Below, one piece after another: positions 5,996 through 13,813 of a stretch of 41,543 nucleotides of DNA. Both the position numbers and the translations under genes were made by a program. Origin of the DNA: a virus; IMG/VR virus record IMGVR_UViG_3300001870_000003, positions 1-41,543 of that record; one strand, 5' to 3'. The notes below the pieces were generated by a model, which was not told the origin of the DNA, searched no databases, and saw only the letters and a program-made list of their open reading frames with translations. Within the stretch, counting starts at the first letter, position 1, and each line of letters starts with the position of its first letter.

Positions 5996-7321
5996 ATCAA
6001 TTTAGAAGCGGAACGGTATTGTCTAGGCGCATTCCTTGGGAACAGCGCAAATTTACTTCATGCAATGGATAAGGTCAAACCTGAATTTTTTCAGGAACCG
6101 AAGAATCAGATGGTCTACAAGATTCTCGTCCAACTTGTGACGAACGGTCTTACCCCATCTCCTGCTCTTATTCAGGAAAAACTCGGGCCACAGGGATGGG
6201 ACTATATCGGTGGTGATTCCTTTATCGGTGACGTTCTCGCCGGAGAGCCCCCAATGGTCGCTCCATACATCGAAATCATCGAACGGGAGTTCCAACGGGC
6301 GCAGTTACAACAGATAGCCTTCGACATCCAGAAGTCGATGAGGGATGGCGGAGACCCTGTAGACATCATCGGGGGAATCCAACAGAAGACCATCGGGATG
6401 CTCCCTGACACCAACGATACTGCAGACATCATGGCATCGTGGGTATCGGAGATTATGGGAAGCAAGGAACCTCGGATAACGACAGGACTCAAACCGGTCG
6501 ACGAACTTCTGAAGTTGAGGGATGGGAAAATGTTCATTGTGGCGGGGAGACCGCAGGAAGGCAAGACGACCCTAGCCCTGAACATCATGCTCAATTGTCT
6601 GAAGGAGAACAAGAAGGTCGCCATGTTCTCACTCGAGATGGGGAAGGACGACGTCTTGAGTAAATTGTTCTCACAGTATTCGCAGATTCCACTGTCGCGT
6701 ATCACAGACGGAGCGCTGACAGTTGATGACTGCAAGTCTCTAAGTGGATTCAATGACTTCTTGTCATCAAAAACCTTCCTTCTTGATGACAGAGGCGGCG
6801 TCCCTGTCAACTACATTTTCTCAAAAGCGAAGACGATGATGATGATGCGCGGTCTAGATGTAGTTATCATCGATTACTTCCATTTGCTCTCACACGAAGA
6901 CAGTGAAGGCGAAGTCACAGGATTGTCAAAGATGAGTTGGTCACTCAAGACGCTCAGCAAAGAACTAATGAGACCAGTCATTGTTGTAGCGCAGCTCAAC
7001 AGAGGTTCAGTAGCGTCTCAGATGGGCAGCGGAGAACCCGGCGAGAGTAAACCTAAGTTCAAGGAGCCAGAACTGCACAACCTTCGAGGAACAGGTTCCC
7101 TCGAGCAGGACGCCGATGCTGTCGCTTTTATCTATTCTAAACCAGACGGCACGACGGAACTGAAGATAGCGAAGAACAGGATGGGAATGAAGGGTTATGT
7201 TCCGCTCATCTTCGATGCGGGGTACAGTACATTCCGCGCTCGCACCGACCATCCAACGGAATTGTTTTCATGGGCACACCCCCTGACGGAAGAGGTAGGC
7301 GAACCAAAGGAGGTACATTGA
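5996..7321 (+). CDS. dnaB-like: Replicative DNA helicase, DnaB family (apparent ATC start)
   Basis: 441 residues when read from ATC 5996, which sits 5 bases after AAAGGAGG. No ATG/GTG/TTG exists between the stop at 5963 and ATG 6065. The 23 residues before that ATG (starting NLEAERYCLGAFLGN) are the conserved first helix of the DnaB N-terminal domain, so they belong to the protein. The RecA-fold C-terminal domain has Walker A GRPQEGKTT (about residue 184), ExG-type LEMGKDD and Walker B VVIIDYFHLL (about 288-297). DnaB hexamers unwind the replication fork; it should work with the primase at 9107 and perhaps the DnaA-like protein at 28966. Confidence 0.93.
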   Translation: MNLEAERYCLGAFLGNSANLLHAMDKVKPEFFQEPKNQMVYKILVQLVTNGLTPSPALIQEKLGPQGWDYIGGDSFIGDVLAGEPPMVAPYIEIIEREFQRAQLQQIAFDIQKSMRDGGDPVDIIGGIQQKTIGMLPDTNDTADIMASWVSEIMGSKEPRITTGLKPVDELLKLRDGKMFIVAGRPQEGKTTLALNIMLNCLKENKKVAMFSLEMGKDDVLSKLFSQYSQIPLSRITDGALTVDDCKSLSGFNDFLSSKTFLLDDRGGVPVNYIFSKAKTMMMMRGLDVVIIDYFHLLSHEDSEGEVTGLSKMSWSLKTLSKELMRPVIVVAQLNRGSVASQMGSGEPGESKPKFKEPELHNLRGTGSLEQDADAVAFIYSKPDGTTELKIAKNRMGMKGYVPLIFDAGYSTFRARTDHPTELFSWAHPLTEEVGEPKEVH

Positions 7322-7491
7322 TGCCGGAAACACCCTTTGATGCTGGAGCGCGTTGCGCAGCCTATGATTTGCTGAGCGGAACGGTTACAACGAACCCCTT
7401 CAACACGGGGCTTGGTTTAGAGGCACACAACGCGTGGCAATCCGGATACGATGAGTTGAAGCGCCGAGAGGCGGGGGCTTTAGGGGGTTGA
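7321..7491 (+). CDS. Hypothetical small protein (56 aa)
   Basis: AAGGAGG precedes ATG 7321, which overlaps the helicase stop by one base. Product begins MPETPFDAGARCAAYDLLSG and contains LEAHNAWQSGYDEL, a short motif common in small phage proteins that resemble Rmf-type or ribosome-associated peptides only superficially. Function unknown. Confidence 0.65.
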   Translation: MPETPFDAGARCAAYDLLSGTVTTNPFNTGLGLEAHNAWQSGYDELKRREAGALGG

Positions 7492-7656
7492 AGAACAACA
7501 GCATTCTCCCGGGCTGGTACTTTAAGGGGGGAGAGTCGTTGGGACGAAACAGAAGTCTCGACTCTCCTGTGAACAGTATAGAAACGTTTCAAAATTATGC
7601 AATAAAGGAGTGGCAGAATTGAAAACGGTAATAAGGATGGTGTGTTTACGTGGCGG

Positions 7657-7693
7657 GGTACTTGTACTATGTGTTCTTCATAGTACAAGTACC
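7657..7693 (+). promoter_or_regulatory. Perfect 15-bp hairpin in leader
   Basis: GGTACTTGTACTATG (7657-7671) is the exact complement of CATAGTACAAGTACC (7679-7693), with a 7-base loop. No U-run follows, so it is not a standard terminator. It could be an mRNA stability or translation-control element, or a protein-binding inverted repeat. Confidence 0.6.
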
Positions 7694-7718
7694 TATACTA
7701 CTAGCTTCTTTAAAGATT

Positions 7719-7760
7719 CTTTTAAAAGAAGTAGTAGTTCTTTTAAAAGAAGTAGTAGTT
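7719..7760 (+). repeat. 21-bp direct tandem repeat, two exact copies
   Basis: CTTTTAAAAGAAGTAGTAGT plus T occurs at 7719-7739 and again at 7740-7760. Each unit contains the palindrome CTTTTAAAAG. It lies 60 bases upstream of the sigma-like start. The period is a multiple of 3, so it keeps the frame entering the sigma-like gene open. Confidence 0.85.
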
Positions 7761-7823
7761 CTTTCTTCTTCAGTTTTCCTTCTTCTTTCTCGTGGCTACG
7801 ACTTTTCTCCCCATGAGAAAGAT

Positions 7824-8345
7824 ATGAGTAGCATGGATGTTGTCTTCAAAGCAAATAAGAGTTGGGTGCGGGGGTACTTCCATAAAAGACTGGGAAAGAT
7901 GCAGGAGAACGATATCGACGACTTGATTCTGCAGTCGTTCGCGTACCTGTGGACATGGATGCAGAAGAACCCCAACCTCTCGGACGACTTCGCACGGGGT
8001 CATCTGTTCACTCTCTGCCGGGACGTGCTCTTGAACTACTGGAAAGCGGAGGGAAGGACAAGCGCGCGCATCGTTGTCTGTTGCATCGAGGATGGGAAGA
8101 TGGTCGACCACGAACTCTTCCTCAAGGATGACGAGTACCTGAAGAATGCCGCTATCATTGAGACCGTCAAGGTTGCCTTTTCCGGTCTGACTAACCCCCA
8201 ACAGGACGCCATTAAACATGTCGAATACGGAGGGGAGCCGCTAAAAGACTTTGCCAAGCGGAACTGCATCAGTTATCAAGCAGTACAGGCCCGGGTCAAA
8301 CAAGCAAAGGTTTCCCTGAAACATCTCCTTGATAGAGACTTGTGA
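7824..8345 (+). CDS. Sigma-70 family (ECF-like) RNA polymerase factor
   Basis: 173 residues from ATG 7824 (the frame stays open upstream to GTG 7650). A region-2-like segment (ENDIDDLILQSFAYLWTWM, then a basic helix ending LLNYWKAEGR) and a region-4 helix-turn-helix (LTNPQQDAIKHVEYGGEPL ... YQAVQARVKQAKVSLKHLL) match small group-IV sigma factors. Such a phage protein would redirect host RNA polymerase to middle or late promoters. Family is well supported, target promoters unknown. The leader contains unusual hairpin and repeat structures. Confidence 0.8.
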   Translation: MSSMDVVFKANKSWVRGYFHKRLGKMQENDIDDLILQSFAYLWTWMQKNPNLSDDFARGHLFTLCRDVLLNYWKAEGRTSARIVVCCIEDGKMVDHELFLKDDEYLKNAAIIETVKVAFSGLTNPQQDAIKHVEYGGEPLKDFAKRNCISYQAVQARVKQAKVSLKHLLDRDL

Positions 8346-8534
8346 AAGCGGGGTCGGTGTTTATTCTATTAGTGGAAGGACGATGAGAATCGTTCCTCCC
8401 GGTAACAGGGGGATTCAAAGGGACGCGGGCAACTAGCCCGCAGAAGTCACACATACATAAGGCAGAACCCAATCCCCGTCGTACCTTGACAATTAAAGGA
8501 GTTGGGTTCTTGTCTATCCATAAGGGAGAGAGAC
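8346..8534 (+). other. Hairpin-rich intergenic segment before first HNH gene
   Basis: 189 bases with several potential stems: GGAAGGACGAT/ATCGTTCCTCC (about 8374-8399), GCGGGC-AACTA-GCCCGC (about 8427-8443) and AGAACCCAA (about 8464) with TTGGGTTCT (about 8503). The last stem would enclose AAAGGAG. A TTGACA at about 8487 has no good -10. It could be a structured leader or small RNA; nothing decisive. Confidence 0.35.
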
Positions 8535-9116
8535 ATGTCCCGCAAACACAAAACAAGAACCTGTCAACGGTGTGAAATAGTTTACACCCCGACAGGTGGA
8601 AGACAAAAGTATTGTCCTGAGTGCAAACCAATTGTAGAGAGAGAAAAAGACACCGCCGCTCACGGCGCGAAGTACGGGGAAGACCCTGAAAAGTTCATTG
8701 CTCGCGTTAGAGCGGCATACAAGAAAGACCCTGAGAAGTTCAGAACTCTCAAGAGGACAGAATATGCCGCTAATCCGGAAAAGTCCATTGCTCGTAGCAG
8801 GGCATGGGTTGAGAAGAATCCTGAGAGGGTCTCTGCCTACAACGCTATGTGGTGTAAGGATAATCCTCAGAAACAGATAACAAAGCACAAGAAGCAAAAC
8901 GCAAAACGACGAGCTCTCGACTTTGTTCCGCTCAACGAGCCATTCGAAGGTTGCGAGGCGCACCACGTCGACGACAGGCACATTATCTATATCCCAAAGA
9001 CCCTGCATCGCAGCGTTTACCACAATCAATGGACAGGGGAAGGGATGGAAGAAATCAACGCCTTAGCCTATCGGTGGTTAAACGAGCATCAAGAAGAGGG
9101 GGCTGTATGCTTATAG
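8535..9116 (+). CDS. HNH-type homing endonuclease-like protein, copy 1
   Basis: 193 residues from ATG 8535 (SD AAGGGAGAG). The N-terminus has a zinc finger (CQRCEIVY ... YCPECK). A middle region follows of imperfect repeats around (D/N)PEKxxAR. The C-terminal domain FVPLNEPFEGCEAHHVDD ... LHRSVYHNQWTGEGMEEIN is shared with the genes at 12017 and 12891. Paired His and a distal HN resemble HNH/beta-beta-alpha-Me nucleases. A selfish mobile gene between replication genes is the likely role. Its 3' end overlaps the primase start. Confidence 0.75.
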   Translation: MSRKHKTRTCQRCEIVYTPTGGRQKYCPECKPIVEREKDTAAHGAKYGEDPEKFIARVRAAYKKDPEKFRTLKRTEYAANPEKSIARSRAWVEKNPERVSAYNAMWCKDNPQKQITKHKKQNAKRRALDFVPLNEPFEGCEAHHVDDRHIIYIPKTLHRSVYHNQWTGEGMEEINALAYRWLNEHQEEGAVCL

Positions 9117-10189
9117 AATTGCTAGAACGGTACATCCCCAATCTACGAAGGTCAGGTGCGGAATACACTGGGAGTTGTCCTTTCCATCGTGATGACCGTC
9201 CATCGTTAAGTGCCAATCCCGAAAAAGAACTTTGGTACTGTTTTTCCTGTCATAGGGGGGGCAACGCCATAGACTTCCTTGCGGAGATACTTCACATAAC
9301 CAAGGAAGAGGCTGCGTTGTCGCTTCTTCCAAACGACCCACGGCTACTTGCGAACGAAGAGTTCACAGTAGCATCCCATGATTACCTCCTGAAGCACGGG
9401 TGTGAGTACATCGAAAAGAAGGGTTTTTCTGCAAAATCCATCGAAAAGTTCAGACTGGGGCTCGCTCCTCCGGAAGTGCCGAACGACTTCTGGCTCTTCC
9501 GTGGGCGCGCCCTGTTTCCCATCTGTGACGGTCAGGGTATCGTGCGCGGGTTCTCCGCTCGCACCTTGACTGCTGAAATGCCGAAGTTTATTAACTCAAG
9601 AGGTTCTGACATCTTCGAGAAGCGCAGAATTCTCTACGGTTACAATCTCGCCAAAGATGTTATCCGGAGCCGGAACGAAGTGCTGTTACTCGAAGGGCAA
9701 GCGGACGTTATCATGGCGCACGAACGTGGATACCCGATGGCTGTTGGCCTCATGTCTACGGAGTTTACGGAAGAACAGCAGAAGATGCTTGGCAAGGCTC
9801 GTGTCGCCCTCTGTCTCGATGGCGATGAAGCAGGGCGGCAGGCGACACAACGTATCCTTGAGAAAACAAACATCTCGAGCGTTGTGATACTGCCAGATGG
9901 TATCGACCCTGACGAGTACCTGAGTTCAGGCAGAAAGTTGGTGGGGACAAGTGCTCCACTATATCAGTTCGCTTCCCTTGACCGTGGAGACCTGAATTAT
10001 GCAGATGAGGTCTTCGACCTGTTGTCAAAACAGTATAACTCGCTTGTCACAAAGGAAGTCCTTACTAAACTTTCCATCGAAACAAGTGTTCCTATGCGTA
10101 TTGTATGGGATAACTATATTCGCTACGTTAGCGAGAAAAGGAGAAAAAAGAATGCAGCAGGCAGTTATCCAAGCAGTCGAACTCAATGA
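9107..10189 (+). CDS. dnaG-like: DNA primase, DnaG type
   Basis: 360 residues from ATG 9107 (AAGAGGGGG upstream); a longer frame from 8951 would run through the HNH gene and is rejected. The CHC2 zinc domain has SCPFHRDDRPSL (about residues 23-34) and YCFSCHRGGNAIDFL (about 44-58). The Toprim domain has LLLEGQADVIMA (about 193-204) and the DxD motif in LCLDGDEAG (about 234-242). It lays RNA primers for the DnaB-type helicase. It is shorter than bacterial DnaG, with only a short region after Toprim, usual for phages. Confidence 0.93.
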   Translation: MLIELLERYIPNLRRSGAEYTGSCPFHRDDRPSLSANPEKELWYCFSCHRGGNAIDFLAEILHITKEEAALSLLPNDPRLLANEEFTVASHDYLLKHGCEYIEKKGFSAKSIEKFRLGLAPPEVPNDFWLFRGRALFPICDGQGIVRGFSARTLTAEMPKFINSRGSDIFEKRRILYGYNLAKDVIRSRNEVLLLEGQADVIMAHERGYPMAVGLMSTEFTEEQQKMLGKARVALCLDGDEAGRQATQRILEKTNISSVVILPDGIDPDEYLSSGRKLVGTSAPLYQFASLDRGDLNYADEVFDLLSKQYNSLVTKEVLTKLSIETSVPMRIVWDNYIRYVSEKRRKKNAAGSYPSSRTQ

Positions 10190-10514
10190 AGGGTTCAAGA
10201 TTGTCGGTTGGAGAAATGTTCTCTGTGTCGAAGACCTTCCAGATGACTACTTTAACAAGTTTCCCGTTTTCTACGAAGACGTCGACGAAAATGACGACAG
10301 CCTTCTAGTCATTATCAAGGGGATGACCGTGGAAATGAACGGTGGCACAGCAAACATTCATATCAGAAAACGAGAGATTCAACTCGGCGAAATCATTCAA
10401 GAGAAGGAGTTCAATGAGTTGCTCGGGTTAATGAAACAAGCCGGAGAGCGACTTGCTGTAATTGGAAGAGCGGCAAAATATGAGGAAGACAATGCCATCT
10501 CCTTCGCCATCTGA
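10152..10514 (+). CDS. Hypothetical protein (120 aa)
   Basis: ATG 10152 with AAAGGAG about 9 bases upstream, inside the 3' end of the primase gene. Mixed alpha/beta product, acidic in the middle (YEDVDENDDSLLVIIKG). No known motif; the overlap with the primase suggests co-expression in replication. Confidence 0.7.
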   Translation: MQQAVIQAVELNEGFKIVGWRNVLCVEDLPDDYFNKFPVFYEDVDENDDSLLVIIKGMTVEMNGGTANIHIRKREIQLGEIIQEKEFNELLGLMKQAGERLAVIGRAAKYEEDNAISFAI

Positions 10515-10653
10515 GTTACGGAACGCAGAGGATGAGGCAAGAGAACTCGTCGAATGGATAATGATGCACGACATCGCGCGCTCGACACTGGTTGACAAAG
10601 TGGCGCACTTGATGGATACAGTCAAAAAGGAGAACAACATTGCGCGTGATTGA
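10492..10653 (+). CDS. Hypothetical small helical protein (53 aa)
   Basis: ATG 10492 preceded by GAGGAAG; ATG 10480 is an alternative. Product is a charged helix (ELRNAEDEARELVEWIMMHD) and ends with a lysine-rich segment. Overlaps both neighbours slightly. Function unknown. Confidence 0.55.
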   Translation: MPSPSPSELRNAEDEARELVEWIMMHDIARSTLVDKVAHLMDTVKKENNIARD

Positions 10654-11005
10654 TGATGTCACAAATTTTGAAGTTTTCTATCACGACCACAAGTTCTGGA
10701 ACGGCGAGAACACATCAGAACACGTCATGGATTTGTTTACGGACGAGACCGACATCAGTAAACAGCGAGCCATCGCACGCATCGACTTATGGAACATGCT
10801 TGCGCCCGCTGAAAGCAATTATGACAAAGCGAGCGAGAAGGGTCTCGAGGAAATACACTTGACATTTGAGACAGCGCTGGATTTGGAACTTACGATGTTC
10901 ATCCAGCCACTAATCGAGCAGGGGGTGATAGACGAACATGGCAAACCCACAAGTCAGACGCTTCTTGCTCATCCTCGAGGCATTCCGACCCCCGCAGGAG
11001 ATTGA
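10640..11005 (+). CDS. Hypothetical protein (121 aa), TTG start
   Basis: TTG 10640 follows AAAAAGGAG with 7-base spacing, so this start is well supported. The product is mostly helical and acidic. No domain recognised. It overlaps the next gene by 68 bases. Confidence 0.65.
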   Translation: MRVIDDVTNFEVFYHDHKFWNGENTSEHVMDLFTDETDISKQRAIARIDLWNMLAPAESNYDKASEKGLEEIHLTFETALDLELTMFIQPLIEQGVIDEHGKPTSQTLLAHPRGIPTPAGD

Positions 11006-11201
11006 ATATGCAAAAGAGGCTGCAGTCATATCGAGACTGCTAGCCTCTCACACGCCGTATGAACTAATCACGGCAGTCAATCAGACCAACCACTTTCGTA
11101 GCTATCTCAGTATAGCAAAGAAGTTCAAAGAAAAAAGAATTCTGGAAGAAGATAGGGCGCGCGGTCGCAAGGCTCTCGCTTCCTTTTTCTCCCAACATTG
11201 A
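10938..11201 (+). CDS. Hypothetical basic helical protein (87 aa)
   Basis: ATG 10938 lies within the upstream gene, preceded by a GA/GGGGG-rich sequence. The product has a basic C-terminal half (SIAKKFKEKRILEEDRARGR). It might bind nucleic acid, but there is no specific motif. Confidence 0.6.
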   Translation: MANPQVRRFLLILEAFRPPQEIEYAKEAAVISRLLASHTPYELITAVNQTNHFRSYLSIAKKFKEKRILEEDRARGRKALASFFSQH

Positions 11202-11260
11202 TTCATGGCAGAAATCAATGCCAAAGCCGATATTCGGCTGAAGGAGAACGTGTAACGACA

Positions 11261-12013
11261 ATGATGAAAAAGTTCATAACAGAAAAATACCCACAGTTCG
11301 ATGTCCCCAGTCACGAAAAGAACGTCTTGCACATCAAGACCGCTGGTATCGCCATCATTGGCGACTACCACTTTCCGTTCTTCTCAACGGAATTTTTCGA
11401 ACGGTTCGTTGCATTTGCCAAGAAGATGGGAGTTCACGACTGGCTTCACGCCGGGGACATCCTCGACTGGCCGTATCTGAACAATCATCCAAAGACTTCT
11501 GCTGGTTATGGACTACCTACCCCAAAGGACGCAGTACAAGGATGGCACAAGATGACCGACCAACTTCTGAGGGATGGGTTCAATCGCCAGTTTGTGCTCT
11601 ATGGAACACATGACTTCCGTGTCTCTTTCAAAACGGAAGGGCAGATAACCCCGGATATGTTCGACCGCGAGTATCTCATCAGCAGCCCCTACGGACTAGC
11701 TTTCGTTGAAGACGGTTATAGAACCGCCGTCGTCGTACACCCGGGCGAATACAGTAAGATTCCCGGGCGCGTAGCCAACAACTACGCACTCGCGTATTCG
11801 ATGGATGCCATCTGCGCCCACAGCCACACATCGTCTTTCGGTCAGGCGGACAACGGCCATTTTATTTACGACATCGGTGGCTCGTATCTGGAAGGGGCAA
11901 TCGAGTATCTATATGTGAGGCCGAATGCTTCGCGTCGACGGATGCTTGGTGGTCTTGTGATGAAGGATGGCCAATATTTTCCCTTCTTTCAGGAAAACGA
12001 CAGGGAGATATAA
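11261..12013 (+). CDS. Calcineurin-like metallophosphoesterase
   Basis: 250 residues from the double ATG at 11261, with AAGGAG upstream at longer than usual spacing. Family motifs are in order: GDYH (about 31-34), AGDILDW (about 61-67), YGTHD as the GNHD equivalent (about 111-115), a late HPGE and AHSHTSS (about 188-194). These bind two metal ions. Related phage enzymes act on DNA ends, nucleotides or phosphoesters; the substrate here cannot be told. A 16-codon frame at 11205-11255 ends just before it and could be a leader peptide. Confidence 0.8.
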   Translation: MMKKFITEKYPQFDVPSHEKNVLHIKTAGIAIIGDYHFPFFSTEFFERFVAFAKKMGVHDWLHAGDILDWPYLNNHPKTSAGYGLPTPKDAVQGWHKMTDQLLRDGFNRQFVLYGTHDFRVSFKTEGQITPDMFDREYLISSPYGLAFVEDGYRTAVVVHPGEYSKIPGRVANNYALAYSMDAICAHSHTSSFGQADNGHFIYDIGGSYLEGAIEYLYVRPNASRRRMLGGLVMKDGQYFPFFQENDREI

Positions 12014-12016
12014 CTA

Positions 12017-12550
12017 ATGCCAGCGAAAGGTAAAGAGTACCAACATGATTGGTATCTCGCTCATCGAGAGAGTGAAATAGCAAAGGCTCTTGTCCGAATG
12101 AAAGTTCGCTATGAGGAACATGGAGAAGAGATTAGAGCATACGAAAAAGACTATCGAGTCAAGAACCTCGACAAGCTAAAAACGTATGACAGGGAGCGCT
12201 ATCCTGCGCGTCGCGACGATTCATTAGTTAGAAGTCGGCTTTGGGATGTCGAACATCCCGGGGTTGTGTCTGCCAGAGTGAGAGAGTGGCAGAAAGCCAA
12301 CCCTGAAATTGTGGCAGAATACCGAAGGAAGAGCAAGGCTAAACGCAGGGTTCTCGGTTTTATCCCCCTTAACGAACCGTTTGACGGTTGCGAAGGACAT
12401 CATCAGGACAAAGAATACGTCTGGTATGTTCCACATTGGTTACATCGCAGCGTTTATCATAACGTCTGGACAGGACAAGGAATGGAAGAAATCAATGCCT
12501 TGGTCTATCAATGGCTTAGCGGACAGGAAAGAGTTGGGTTGGCGATATGA
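12017..12550 (+). CDS. HNH-type homing endonuclease-like protein, copy 2
   Basis: 177 residues. The N-terminal two thirds are charged and repetitive (KEYQHDWYLAHRESEIAKAL and similar). The C-terminal domain FIPLNEPFDGCEGHHQDKEY ... LHRSVYHNVWTGQGMEEIN is nearly the same as in the 8535 gene. The different N-termini with a shared C-terminus suggest domain swapping of the DNA-recognition part. Starts three bases after the phosphoesterase gene. Confidence 0.75.
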   Translation: MPAKGKEYQHDWYLAHRESEIAKALVRMKVRYEEHGEEIRAYEKDYRVKNLDKLKTYDRERYPARRDDSLVRSRLWDVEHPGVVSARVREWQKANPEIVAEYRRKSKAKRRVLGFIPLNEPFDGCEGHHQDKEYVWYVPHWLHRSVYHNVWTGQGMEEINALVYQWLSGQERVGLAI

Positions 12551-12873
12551 GGGTAGAAATTGATGACAACCATATTCTCGAAGCTCAGGAATCTCTGGAG
12601 AAAGATTTGGAAGAGATTCGGGACACCCTCACCTCGGGAGGTCTGGAACTCACGGCCAGCTTACAACCACAGTTGCACAAATTGGTGGCGAACGCCGATA
12701 GATTCTCTGAGACGCTGGAGCCCTACCGAAGACTCTACAAGCAACTCGAAGGCGTCCTCGAAATGGGAGAGCACCTTCTTGACCGAAAAAAGACCATCGT
12801 AAACAATTTACAGCGGGATATGAGTATAAGTAAAAAAGCGGACTCCTATCGTGGCTTCACAAAAATAACCTAG
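12547..12873 (+). CDS. Hypothetical coiled-coil protein (108 aa)
   Basis: ATGA-coupled to HNH copy 2. The sequence is almost wholly helical with heptad-like Leu spacing (AQESLEKDLEEIRDTL ... YKQLEGVLEMGEHLLDRKK). No catalytic residues visible. Function unknown. Confidence 0.65.
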   Translation: MRVEIDDNHILEAQESLEKDLEEIRDTLTSGGLELTASLQPQLHKLVANADRFSETLEPYRRLYKQLEGVLEMGEHLLDRKKTIVNNLQRDMSISKKADSYRGFTKIT

Positions 12874-12890
12874 AAAAGAAGACGGTAAAA

Positions 12891-13388
12891 ATGAGAAAAG
12901 GAAGTCACGCAACGGATGAACAGAGGGCAAAACTCTCTGCAGCACACAAGAATCCGTCCCCCGAAATGCGAGCAAAAATGGTTGCGACGATGTCAAAACC
13001 CGAAACTCGGGCAAAACTCTCTGCAGCGTTGAAGGGAAATACAAATTGTCTAGGACATTATCCTTCAGACGAGACTCGCGCAAAAATCTCTGCTGCAAAC
13101 TGGAAGGGTGGAACAAGGATATCTTGTGCTAAGAGTTGTGCCAAGCATCGTGTGTTAGGCTTCACCCCGTTGAACGAACCATTTCCCGGTTCTGAAGGGC
13201 ATCACGTTGACAGCGAACAAGTCATCAATGAACCGAAGGCATTGCACCGGAGCGTTTGGCACTGTCAACGGACTGGTAAGGGCATGGCACAAAGTAATGC
13301 TATTGCGTACAACTTCTTGTTCAAGCAAGAGGTAGATGCGGCATTGAGCGAGAGAACGAATGCTCTCGTTTATGAAGCGGCGGCTTGA
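12891..13388 (+). CDS. NUMOD3/HNH homing endonuclease-like protein, copy 3
   Basis: 165 residues. The N-terminal part contains at least four repeats of the type E(Q/M/T)RAK(L/M/I)SAA, the NUMOD3 motif of modular homing nucleases, which binds DNA. The C-terminal domain FTPLNEPFPGSEGHHVDSEQ ... LHRSVWHCQRTGKGM is a diverged copy of the domain at 8535 and 12017. Here the Cys before HH is Ser and YHN is WHC, so catalysis may be altered or lost. Confidence 0.75.
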   Translation: MRKGSHATDEQRAKLSAAHKNPSPEMRAKMVATMSKPETRAKLSAALKGNTNCLGHYPSDETRAKISAANWKGGTRISCAKSCAKHRVLGFTPLNEPFPGSEGHHVDSEQVINEPKALHRSVWHCQRTGKGMAQSNAIAYNFLFKQEVDAALSERTNALVYEAAA

Positions 13389-13719
13389 CGTGAGACTCTA
13401 CCGTGTGGATGAAAAAGCCTATGAACGATGGCAGGAGAAAGTGTATCGTTTGTTTCGCCGGAACTTCAGCGTTCGGCATGAGCACTACCTGCTTGATGAC
13501 CCGGAGTTCATGCACGACCTGCTCTCTGTCATCGAACAGAAGAAGATGTGTCGCACCGTCAATATTGGTAGCAGCATCGCTGAACTTCGAAAACTCTACC
13601 GGAAGCAGTCCGGCTTCCACCGCACAACACAATTGACAGAAGGTAGTGAACACTATGTTTTCTGCGACGATAGACCCGAAAGGGACGTTGTAGAGTTAAA
13701 GAAAGGGGACGACGAGTGA
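13360..13719 (+). CDS. Hypothetical protein (119 aa)
   Basis: ATG 13360, with ATG 13372 and GTG 13390 as alternatives; it overlaps the end of HNH copy 3. N-terminal half basic and aromatic, C-terminal half acidic (CDDRPERDVVELKKGDDE). No recognised family. Confidence 0.6.
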   Translation: MLSFMKRRLDVRLYRVDEKAYERWQEKVYRLFRRNFSVRHEHYLLDDPEFMHDLLSVIEQKKMCRTVNIGSSIAELRKLYRKQSGFHRTTQLTEGSEHYVFCDDRPERDVVELKKGDDE

Positions 13720-13720
13720 A

Positions 13721-13813
13721 ATGACCATCAATATCGCGTGGGGATTTGCTGCATGGCTTTTACTGTTGTTATGGCTTATGTACTGTAGCAACCGTAATGG
13801 AAGGATGAAATGA
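13721..13813 (+). CDS. Single-span membrane peptide (30 aa)
   Basis: ATG 13721 follows GAAAGGGGACG. The 30-residue product is one transmembrane helix (WGFAAWLLLLLWLMY) with a basic tail (NRNGRMK). Its TGA overlaps the ATG of the next gene by 4 bases, matching the style of the operon. Role unknown; inner membrane is likely. Confidence 0.6.
   Translation: MTINIAWGFAAWLLLLLWLMYCSNRNGRMK

Larger units (their letters stand above)
7492..7823 (+). other. Gene-poor leader region before the sigma-like gene
   Basis: 332 bases without a convincing gene. It holds a long perfect hairpin (7657-7693) and a 21-bp tandem repeat (7719-7760). AAAGGAG at about 7605 with GTG 7610 or TTG 7619 would open a 60-odd-residue frame of low complexity, and GTG 7650 opens a frame that runs into the sigma-like gene, encoding a hydrophobic stretch. 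I treat both as incidental because they are made of the repeats. Confidence 0.5.

Noticed and set aside
7610-7816. 68-codon frame with an SD (AAAGGAG, then GTG/TTG)
   Set aside because: Mostly Ser/Phe/Lys low complexity made by the 21-bp repeat; the codon pattern is not like neighbouring genes.
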